Source: Kutzneria sp. CA-103260
GTDB lineage: Bacteria; Actinomycetota; Actinomycetes; Mycobacteriales; Pseudonocardiaceae
NCBI RefSeq assembly: GCF_018263855.1
Contig: NZ_CP073318.1
Coordinates: forward strand, 7,936,001 to 8,000,000
Direction of reading: 5' to 3'
DNA length: 64,000 bases
The translations under genes and the position numbers were made by a program. The notes under the pieces are model-generated. The model was given only the letters and a program-made list of their open reading frames with translations, made no database searches and was not told the DNA's origin. Of the stretch, positions 57,846 to 64,000 are shown piece by piece; position 1 is the stretch's first letter; each line of letters starts with the position of its first letter.

Positions 57846-58628
57846 TCAGCTGTAATCCCCGGTCCAGACCGGATCCCGTTTCTCGGCAAACGCCCGAGGA
57901 CCTTCAAGGGCGTCGCTGCTACGACGACGGCGCTCTTCCCACAAATAGCTGGCGGTGAAGGCCTCCTCCAACGGCAGGTCAAGAGACCGGAGCGCAGCCT
58001 CCTTGATCGCACGGACGGACAGCGGCGCGGCCCGCACGAGGCTGTCGGTCCAGGAGGCCACACAGCCGTCCAACTCGTCCACGGGCACCACTTCATTGAC
58101 CAGGCCGTAGCGCAGCGCGGTGGTCGCGTCCATGCGACGGCCGGTGAGCAGGTAGCCCATGGCCACCTTCTGCGGCAGCTGCCGGGGCAGCCGGAAAACA
58201 CCACCGGCCCCGGCGATCAGGCCGAGCTGAACCTCGGGCAGACCGAACACCGCGTCCTCAGAAGCGATCACGATGTCGCAGGCGAGCACCAACTCGAAGC
58301 CGCCGCCCAGAGCATAACCGCGCACCCGGGCGACAACCGGCTTGGACAGCGTGAACCGATCAGTCAGACGAGGATGCCCGGTCTGACCACGGCTGCCGAA
58401 CGTCGTGGCCTGGTTGAGCTGCGCCCGTTCCTTCAAGTCCTGCCCGACGGAGAAGGCCCGGCCACCGGCGCCGCTCAGGACCACGACCCTGACGTCGTCG
58501 TCCTCCTCGACGTCATCCCAGATCTCGGCGAGTTCGGCGTGCATCCGCCGATCCATCGCGTTGAGCACCTCGGGACGGTTCATCGTCACGTAGGCGATGT
58601 GGTCCTTCTTCTCATACTGCACGCTCAT
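57846..58628 (-). CDS. dpgD: DpgD, enoyl-CoA hydratase-like enzyme of Dpg biosynthesis
   Basis: 260 aa crotonase-fold protein. With DpgB it helps DpgA release and aromatise 3,5-dihydroxyphenylacetyl-CoA, the precursor of dihydroxyphenylglycine. Motifs: GGRAFSVGQDLKERAQ, and ALGGGFELVLACDIVIA followed by EVQLGLIAGAGG. Last gene of dpgA-B-C-D; its ATG overlaps the dpgC stop by 4 bp. Confidence 0.93.
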   Translation of the reverse strand: MSVQYEKKDHIAYVTMNRPEVLNAMDRRMHAELAEIWDDVEEDDDVRVVVLSGAGGRAFSVGQDLKERAQLNQATTFGSRGQTGHPRLTDRFTLSKPVVARVRGYALGGGFELVLACDIVIASEDAVFGLPEVQLGLIAGAGGVFRLPRQLPQKVAMGYLLTGRRMDATTALRYGLVNEVVPVDELDGCVASWTDSLVRAAPLSVRAIKEAALRSLDLPLEEAFTASYLWEERRRRSSDALEGPRAFAEKRDPVWTGDYS

Positions 58629-59926
58629 GCCGATCCCGCCGCGAACCGGCCGACCTTGCCGATCACGTCCTCGCCGTAGATGCGCAGGGCCTGCTGCAGG
58701 GCGAACTCGGCCATGTAGCGGCGGAACTCGTCGAGCGGCTCGTCGGCCAGGTTCACCATGCGCCGGTTGGCCAGCACGGCGTCGCCGTCGAGACGGGCCA
58801 GCCCGGCCTCGATCGCCGCGTCCATCTCCTCGGGCGCAACGACCTCGTCGGCGATCAGCCGCCCGTCCGGCTCGTCGGCCCGGATCTGGCGGCCGCCGAG
58901 GATCACCTGCCGGGCCACGCGGGGCCCGGTGAAGCGGGTGAGCCGGAAGTTCGACGCCCCGGGAACGATGCCCTCCTTGGCCGCGGGCAGGCTGAAATAG
59001 GAGTCGGACGCCGCCAGCACGTGGTCGAAGACCAGCAGGAGCTGGGTTCCGCCGCCGATGGCGAACGTGTCGACGGCCGCCATCCAGGGCTTGTCGACGA
59101 ACTTCGTGTGCCACGAGCCGCCCGTGAACACACCGCGAACAATCTTGTGGATATAGCCGAGTTCCCGCCGCAACAGGAAGTCGACCAGCGGAATGCCGCC
59201 CGAGCTCAGCTTCTTGAGGTTGATGCCCGCGCAGAACACCCGCCTACCCTGATACCGAGGATGGCTCATCTCGCCGCCGCGCAGCAGCCCGACGCGCACG
59301 GACGGGTCGAGCAGCGCCAGGTCGACGGCGGTCTCCATGTCGTCGACCTGTTGGGCGTCCTCGGCGTTCAGGCAGTCGTCCCGGCACAGGGTCAGGTGTG
59401 CGACGCCGTCACGGCGCTCCAGCCGGACCGCTTCCATGTGCACGACACCGGATTCGACGAACTCGGGGAGCAGGTCGAGCGCCCTGGGGGTGGGCCGGAG
59501 CATGGCGTCGAGCAGGTGTGGACCGGCCTTCGGGGCATGCAGGATCCCGCGCAGGAAGATGCCCTGGTCGATCTCCCGCCCTTCCTTCTCCGCCTGCGGC
59601 CGCGCGCGTTCGGCTGCCATCTGCTCGTCGGTGGGCACCAGGCCGGGAAAGGCCTGGGCGGCAGCCCTGACGAGCTCGTCGATGCGCAGATGCAGAGTCC
59701 GGCCCACGGTGAGCTCGTCGTAGATCTCCTCCGCATGCGCCGCAACGTATTCCGTACGCAGCGCGCGGATCTGGTCCTGCGCCGAGGATGCCGCCGCACG
59801 CTGCGCCGGGGTCCGGTCGGGCAGAGCCGGCAGCGATGCGAGCAGGTCGTCGACTCGGTTGGCGGCCGCCGCCAGGGCCGCTCGGTCGAGCAGCCCTGGC
59901 GACAGAATGGCCGAATCCGCTGTCAC
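58625..59926 (-). CDS. dpgC: DpgC, 3,5-dihydroxyphenylacetyl-CoA 1,2-dioxygenase
   Basis: 433 aa cofactor-free oxygenase of the crotonase superfamily: a helical N-terminal part (about 1-190) then crotonase fold (RVFCAGINLKKLSSG, IGGGTQLLLVFDHVLA). It oxidises 3,5-dihydroxyphenylacetyl-CoA with O2 to 3,5-dihydroxyphenylglyoxylate, which an aminotransferase (not in this window) turns into dihydroxyphenylglycine. GTG 59926 overlaps the dpgB stop by 4 bp. Confidence 0.95.
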   Translation of the reverse strand: MTADSAILSPGLLDRAALAAAANRVDDLLASLPALPDRTPAQRAAASSAQDQIRALRTEYVAAHAEEIYDELTVGRTLHLRIDELVRAAAQAFPGLVPTDEQMAAERARPQAEKEGREIDQGIFLRGILHAPKAGPHLLDAMLRPTPRALDLLPEFVESGVVHMEAVRLERRDGVAHLTLCRDDCLNAEDAQQVDDMETAVDLALLDPSVRVGLLRGGEMSHPRYQGRRVFCAGINLKKLSSGGIPLVDFLLRRELGYIHKIVRGVFTGGSWHTKFVDKPWMAAVDTFAIGGGTQLLLVFDHVLAASDSYFSLPAAKEGIVPGASNFRLTRFTGPRVARQVILGGRQIRADEPDGRLIADEVVAPEEMDAAIEAGLARLDGDAVLANRRMVNLADEPLDEFRRYMAEFALQQALRIYGEDVIGKVGRFAAGSA

Positions 59927-60576
59927 GACACGGTTTCCTGCCGCAGGGCCCGGTCGACCGCGGCCAGGTGGGCGCCGAGCGCGTCCTCGAAGGTGGTCGA
60001 GCCGGCTTCGAAGATCAGCTGCCGGCGGATCGCCATTTCCTTGCCGGCCACGGCACTGGCTCCCGCAGCCAGGTCGGCCAGCGCCGCCGCCGGATCCTCG
60101 GACACCTCGTCGACCAGGTTGAGGGCGAGCGCGCGGTCGGCCTCGATCGGGGCGCCGAGCAGCACCGCCCGTCGGATGGCGGCCGCGCCGGCCTGCTTGG
60201 TCAGCCGGTAGACGGTCATCCCGGGCCAGGTAGCCCCGCCGACCCACGAGAGCAGCAACCGGGTTCCCGGTGCGACGATCCGGACATCGGCGGCCAGCAG
60301 CAGGTCCAGGGCCGCGCCGGCGCAGTCGCCCGACGCCACGGCGACCGTGACCCGGCCGAGCCGTTCGAACCGCCGCACCGCCCGCTCCCACTTGGAGACC
60401 AGGCCGACCGTCAGCTCGTTCGACCAGTCGGCGGCCGGGACGCCGGTGACGTGGATGGTGACCGGGCCGGGTTCGCGCTGGTCCTCGGCGCGGTCGCAGA
60501 GGCCGTTCAGTTCCTCGACCGACGCGGCCGACAGGGGCCGGGCGCCGTCGACACGCAGCACGAGTTCGTCGTTCAT
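59923..60576 (-). CDS. dpgB: DpgB, enoyl-CoA hydratase-like partner of DpgA
   Basis: 217 aa crotonase-like protein. Known DpgB enhances DpgA turnover when making 3,5-dihydroxyphenylacetyl-CoA from malonyl-CoA. Fold motifs: VAVASGDCAGAALDLLLAAD and GGATWPGMTVYRLTKQAG. ATG 60576, 11 bp after the dpgA stop. Overlaps dpgC by 4 bp. Confidence 0.92.
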   Translation of the reverse strand: MNDELVLRVDGARPLSAASVEELNGLCDRAEDQREPGPVTIHVTGVPAADWSNELTVGLVSKWERAVRRFERLGRVTVAVASGDCAGAALDLLLAADVRIVAPGTRLLLSWVGGATWPGMTVYRLTKQAGAAAIRRAVLLGAPIEADRALALNLVDEVSEDPAAALADLAAGASAVAGKEMAIRRQLIFEAGSTTFEDALGAHLAAVDRALRQETVS

Positions 60577-60587
60577 TTCCGCAAGCC

Positions 60588-61706
60588 TCACCACTGGATC
60601 AGCGCCATTTCGATCGAGGAACCGGGCCCCATGGTCATGAGGACGCCGTAGTCTCCGGGCCGGGCGACGCCCTCTTCGGCGAGCCGCTCGTAGGAGAAGA
60701 GGAAGGAGCCGCTGGACAGGTTCCCGTAGTCCCGCAGCACACCGGTGGTGTGGCGGACGTCGTGCCGGCTCAGGCCGAGGTTGACGACCACGGCGTCGAC
60801 GACCTTCTTGCCGCCGGAGTGCACCACCCAGTGGCCGATGTCGCCGCGCCGCAGGCCGGTGCCGGACAGCAGCCGGTCGAGGATGATCTCGGCGTGCGCC
60901 CCGACCACGTAGGGAATCTGCGGGTCGAGGAAAAAACTGAACCGGTCCTGGTCGCGGTCCCAGTCGTAGCGCATCGCCTCGATCGCGTCGGTGATGATGT
61001 AGCTGGCGAACTTCAGCACCCGCGGGCCGGGCACGCGTCCGTCGCCGGAAACCACGGCCAGCGCGGCGGATCCGTCGCCGAACAGGCTGTTGACCACGGC
61101 GGTCCGCATGGTGCCGTCCAGGGCGTAGGCGGCCGAACACGCCTCGCTGCACAGGACGACGCCGAGCTCGCCGGGGTGCGCCGCGGACCAGCCGGAGACC
61201 ATGTTGAGCGCGTTCAGGCCGGCGTTGCAGCCCATGCCGACGATGTCGGAGCGGCTGCAGTGCGGGTCAATGCCCAGCTCACGGATGATCAGCGCGCTCA
61301 GGCCGGGGGTCAGGAAGCCGGTGGAAGTGACGCAGCACAGGTGGCGCAGGTCGGACAGGGTCGCGCCGGCCGACTTCAGGCAGGCTTCCAGCGCCCGGCA
61401 ACCCATGTCGACGGCGGTCTTCTTGTGCTTGTCCAGGAGATCGCCCTGCGGCTCCGCCGCCCGTCCCCCGTCGGGGCCCTCCGGCGGAAGCGTGAGGAAA
61501 CGGCGGTCGATGGCGCTGTTCAGGAAGACCGACCGGATCCTGGGGTCCTCAATGTCGAGGATGTCGAGCAGTTCGGACTGCGAGTACGACGTGTCGGACA
61601 CCGCGGTGCCCACGCCGGCGAATCTGGTGATCTCGGTCAGCCCGGCAAGGACGGAGAGCTCCTCGGCCGGTGCGACGATGGCAGTCATCGGTACATCCAC
61701 CCCCAT
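60588..61706 (-). CDS. dpgA: DpgA, type III polyketide synthase for Dpg
   Basis: 372 aa chalcone-synthase-like enzyme condensing four malonyl-CoA to 3,5-dihydroxyphenylacetyl-CoA. Active-site Cys in GMGCNAGLNA (about residue 160 from ATG 61706), His/Asn in the C-terminal part (HSGGKK, GVLRDYGNLSSGS), closing with MGPGSSIEMALIQW. ATG 61706 gives MGVDVPMT; ATG 61688 (MTAIV) is also possible because a 22-codon ORF ends in an ATGA there. Defines the glycopeptide-type Dpg pathway. Confidence 0.95.
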   Translation of the reverse strand: MGVDVPMTAIVAPAEELSVLAGLTEITRFAGVGTAVSDTSYSQSELLDILDIEDPRIRSVFLNSAIDRRFLTLPPEGPDGGRAAEPQGDLLDKHKKTAVDMGCRALEACLKSAGATLSDLRHLCCVTSTGFLTPGLSALIIRELGIDPHCSRSDIVGMGCNAGLNALNMVSGWSAAHPGELGVVLCSEACSAAYALDGTMRTAVVNSLFGDGSAALAVVSGDGRVPGPRVLKFASYIITDAIEAMRYDWDRDQDRFSFFLDPQIPYVVGAHAEIILDRLLSGTGLRRGDIGHWVVHSGGKKVVDAVVVNLGLSRHDVRHTTGVLRDYGNLSSGSFLFSYERLAEEGVARPGDYGVLMTMGPGSSIEMALIQW

Positions 61707-61753
61707 GTCCTGAGCTTGCTTCGGAGCAGCTTCTTGACCTGCGGCAAGGCCAT
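61685..61753 (-). CDS. 22-codon ORF overlapping the dpgA start
   Basis: ATG 61753 with AAGGA 6 nt upstream; the peptide begins MALPQVKKLLRSKLR and ends TWGWMYR, basic and amphipathic. Its TGA overlaps a second ATG of dpgA (61688). It may be a translational-coupling leader, a remnant of a gene, or non-functional. It lies in the 64-bp gap between evaD and dpgA. Confidence 0.4.
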   Translation of the reverse strand: MALPQVKKLLRSKLRTWGWMYR

Positions 61754-61770
61754 CGTTCTGTCCTTTCTGG

Positions 61771-62388
61771 TCAGTTGGGGACCGGGACGCCGGTCAGCCG
61801 CCGCTCGATCTCCCGGCTGGTGGCGTAGTCGGGCAGCAGGCCCCGCCGCCGTGCCTCGGCCAGCGTGGGGGCCACCTGGTCCCGGTCGGACAGGATCGGC
61901 TCCACGTCGAGGCCGATGGGCAGGCCCAGCGCGGGATCCACCGGCGACAGGGCCATTTCGTCCTGTGCCACATAGCGTCCGGAGATCATGTACGCCATCA
62001 CGGTGTCGTCCTCCAGCGCCACGAAGGTGTGGCCGACGCCGACCGGGAAGTACATCGCCCGGTGGTCCTGCTGGTCCATCAGGACCGAGTCCCACTGGCC
62101 GAACGTGGGCGAGCCGACCCGGATGTCGACCACGATGTCCAGGGCCTTGCCACGGGCGCAGTAGACGTACTTCGCGACGCCCGGCGGGGTCATCGTGTAG
62201 TGCACGCCCCGCACCACGCCGCGCCTGGAGACGCTGTGATTCGTCTGCGCCACCGGGAAGAGCGGGCTGCCGTGGGCCTCGATGAACGCCTCCTCCTGGT
62301 ACGGCGAGAGGAACTTGCCCCGGTCGTCGGGGAAGGCACGAGGGGTGAACTCGATCGCGCCCTCGACCGCCAGTTTGCGTGCTTGCAC
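61771..62388 (-). CDS. evaD: dTDP-4-keto-6-deoxyhexose 5-epimerase (EvaD-like)
   Basis: 205 aa RmlC-fold epimerase. Catalytic His in RGVHYT, Tyr-region MYFPVGVGHTFVALED. Most like EvaD of vancosamine-type sugars, which epimerises the 3-C-methylated, aminated 4-keto sugar; a methyltransferase is not in this window, so the exact substrate is inferred. GTG 62388. 16 bp after evaB. Confidence 0.88.
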   Translation of the reverse strand: MQARKLAVEGAIEFTPRAFPDDRGKFLSPYQEEAFIEAHGSPLFPVAQTNHSVSRRGVVRGVHYTMTPPGVAKYVYCARGKALDIVVDIRVGSPTFGQWDSVLMDQQDHRAMYFPVGVGHTFVALEDDTVMAYMISGRYVAQDEMALSPVDPALGLPIGLDVEPILSDRDQVAPTLAEARRRGLLPDYATSREIERRLTGVPVPN

Positions 62389-62404
62389 AGCTGCTCCAGT
62401 GGGT

Positions 62405-63514
62405 TCAGAGGGTGGACAGCACTTCGCGGACCGCGTGAATGACCTTGTCCTGGAGGTCCGGGGAGAGCGCGGGGTACATCGGCAGCGAGAAGATCTCGGT
62501 AGCCAGCTTCTCGGTGACCGGCAGCGACCCGGTCTGGTAGCCGAGGTGGGCGAACCCGGTCATGGTGTGCACCGGCCACGGGTAGCTGATGTTCAGGTGG
62601 ATGTCGTACGCCTTGAGGCGCTCCAGGATCTCGTCGCGCTGGGGGTGGCGCACCACGTACACGTAGTACACGTGCTCGTTGCCGGGCACAGTTTTCGGCA
62701 GCTTCAGCTCGGTGTCGCCGAGGCCGTCGACGTAACGCTGGGCGACGGCCTGGCGCCCGGCGATGTAGGCGTCGAGCCGCTTCAGCTTGCGCCGCAGGAT
62801 TTCCGCCTGCACCTCGTCCAGCCGGCTGTTGTGGGCCGGCGTCTCCACCGTGTAGTAGGTCTTCTCCATGCCGTAGTACCGCAGCCGCCGCAGCCGCGCG
62901 GCCACCGACTCATCGGACGTGATGGTCGCGCCGCCGTCGCCGTACGCGCCGAGCACCTTGGTGGGGTAGAAGGAGAACGCGGCCGCGTCGCCGGTGGATC
63001 CGGCGATCGTGCCGTGCTGCCGCGCCCCGTGCGCCTGAGCGCAATCCTCCAGAATGGACAGTCCGTGCTTGGCCGCGAGTTCCTTCAGCGGAGCCAGGTT
63101 CACGCACTGCCCGTACAGGTGCACCGGCAGCAGGCACTTGGTGCGCTCGGTGATCGCCGCCTCGACCTGACTGGTGTCCATCAGGAAGTCGTCCTCGCGG
63201 ACGTCGACGAACACCGGGGTGGCGCGGGCGGCGTCGATGGCGACCACGGTCGGGGCGGCGGTGTTCGACACCGTGATCACCTCGTCGCCCGGTCCGACAC
63301 CCAACGCCTGAAGGCCGAGCTCGATCGCGTTGGTGCCGTTGTCGACGCCGACGCAGTGGTCGACCCCGTGGTAGGCGGCGAACTCGGACTCGAAGCCGGC
63401 CAGGCTCCTGCCGAGCACGAGCTGCCCCGATTCGAAGACCGTCTCGACCGCGTCCAGCAGGTCGGCCTTCTCGGTCTGGTACTCGGCCAGGTAGTCCCAC
63501 ACCCGCGTGGTCAT
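62405..63514 (-). CDS. evaB: dTDP-sugar 3-aminotransferase (EvaB-like)
   Basis: 369 aa DegT/DnrJ/EryC1 PLP aminotransferase. PLP Lys in SFYPTKVLGAYGDGG, and VGVDNGTNAIELGLQALGVG plus LPVHLYGQ motifs. Installs the C3 amino group of a deoxyaminosugar such as vancosamine or epivancosamine. ATG 63514 overlaps the stop of the upstream ketoreductase by 4 bp. Confidence 0.9.
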   Translation of the reverse strand: MTTRVWDYLAEYQTEKADLLDAVETVFESGQLVLGRSLAGFESEFAAYHGVDHCVGVDNGTNAIELGLQALGVGPGDEVITVSNTAAPTVVAIDAARATPVFVDVREDDFLMDTSQVEAAITERTKCLLPVHLYGQCVNLAPLKELAAKHGLSILEDCAQAHGARQHGTIAGSTGDAAAFSFYPTKVLGAYGDGGATITSDESVAARLRRLRYYGMEKTYYTVETPAHNSRLDEVQAEILRRKLKRLDAYIAGRQAVAQRYVDGLGDTELKLPKTVPGNEHVYYVYVVRHPQRDEILERLKAYDIHLNISYPWPVHTMTGFAHLGYQTGSLPVTEKLATEIFSLPMYPALSPDLQDKVIHAVREVLSTL

Positions 63515-64000
63515 GCGTGTGCCCCTTCGTGAACTGATGCCGTCAGTGCGGCGACGGTGCGGCGCACGCCTTCGGACAGCGAGACCTCCGGGCGCCAGCC
63601 GGTGATCGTCCGGAACCGCGTGGAATCGAGGGTGACGCTGCGCAAATCCGTCTCGGGCGCGTGCGACGGCGGGGCCACGCAAACGACATCCACCGGGCCG
63701 CGGCCGGTGTGCTCGGCGGTTTCCTTGGCCACGATCCGGAAGACGTCACCGAGCTGGTCGCCACGGCCGGCACCGAGCAGCCAGTGGCCGCCCACCAACG
63801 GATCAGGATTGGCCAGGGCCGCCGCGAACGCCGCCGCGATGTCGTCGATGTGGACCAGGTCGCGGCGCACGGTGCCGTCGCCCCAGATGGTGAGGTCCTG
63901 GCCTGCCAGCGCCCGCCGCGCCATGGCCGACACGACACCACGGTCGTGGTTCGCGCCCGGCGCCTTGGTCTCGCCGAACACCGTGGGCAGGCGCAGGCTG
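63511..64000 (-). CDS. evaE: NAD-dependent epimerase/4-ketoreductase (EvaE-like), partial
   Basis: C-terminal ~163 residues of an extended SDR (LRLPTVFGETKAPGANH, IWGDGTVRRDLVHIDDIA, LGAGRGDQLGDVFRIV, ending GWRPEVSLSEGVRRT). The N-terminus and Rossmann start lie beyond the window. By position and similarity it is the dTDP-hexose 4-ketoreductase of the aminosugar route; other epimerase/reductases share this signature. Confidence 0.75.
   Translation of the reverse strand, partial: SLRLPTVFGETKAPGANHDRGVVSAMARRALAGQDLTIWGDGTVRRDLVHIDDIAAAFAAALANPDPLVGGHWLLGAGRGDQLGDVFRIVAKETAEHTGRGPVDVVCVAPPSHAPETDLRSVTLDSTRFRTITGWRPEVSLSEGVRRTVAALTASVHEGAHA

Overview
The window comes from a high-GC Gram-positive chromosome, most likely a filamentous actinomycete of the Pseudonocardiaceae (Amycolatopsis/Kibdelosporangium/Kutzneria type). 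The evidence is the strong GC bias at third codon positions, many GTG and TTG starts, actinobacterial housekeeping synteny (metG-tatD-rpf-ksgA-ispE-ABC-F; glmU-prs-rplY-pth), an Rpf-type resuscitation factor, a protein mannosyltransferase, and the edge of a glycopeptide-antibiotic-type cluster. The genus cannot be fixed from the sequence alone.

Region 1 (1-8540): start of a leftward gene, a membrane-anchored alpha/beta hydrolase, tRNA-Gln(TTG), a TPR-GGDEF diguanylate cyclase, glmU-prs, bL25 (rplY), and pth between two small DivIVA-repeat genes. Region 2 (8580-24510), mostly leftward: an acyl-AMP/CoA ligase, then rsmI-metG-tatD-rpf-ksgA and ispE-ABC-F, separated by a methionine uptake operon (metN-metI-metQ) and a 578-bp gene-free stretch with DnaA-box-like sequences. 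A Cys-containing leader peptide ORF precedes metN. A pmt gene diverges from rsmI with a leaderless-type promoter. Region 3 (24590-36280): a lysyl-oxidase-like secreted protein, two ABC exporters, a PadR regulator, an SNF2 helicase/SWIM pair, and two secreted proteins.

Region 4 (36280-47240): a large LuxR (LAL) regulator, a quinone oxidoreductase, a MarR/FMN-reductase pair, a TetR/hydrolase pair and an ECF sigma/anti-sigma pair. Three near-identical sigma boxes (TGAACC-N16-CGTGT) precede the sigma gene and two lipoprotein genes, suggesting a local regulon. Region 5 (44840-54190): secreted carbohydrate enzymes (GH76, a GH16 plus second-barrel fusion, DUF1996 proteins) with a LacI regulator whose putative operator GAGAGCGCTCTC occurs at the LacI gene, the fusion enzyme and, with one mismatch, GH76.

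Region 6 (54290-57370) is accessory: a G/T-rich tract and a DUF222-HNH endonuclease gene bracketed by two inverted ~130-bp palindromic elements that are about 90% identical. This is the best candidate for an undescribed mobile or selfish unit. Region 7 (57785-64000): a leftward operon ending in a terminator, evaE-like ketoreductase (cut by the window edge), evaB-like aminotransferase, evaD-like epimerase, a 22-codon ORF, then dpgA-dpgB-dpgC-dpgD. It makes 3,5-dihydroxyphenylglycine precursor and a vancosamine-type deoxyaminosugar, so the window ends inside a glycopeptide-like cluster whose probable boundary is near 57.8 kb.
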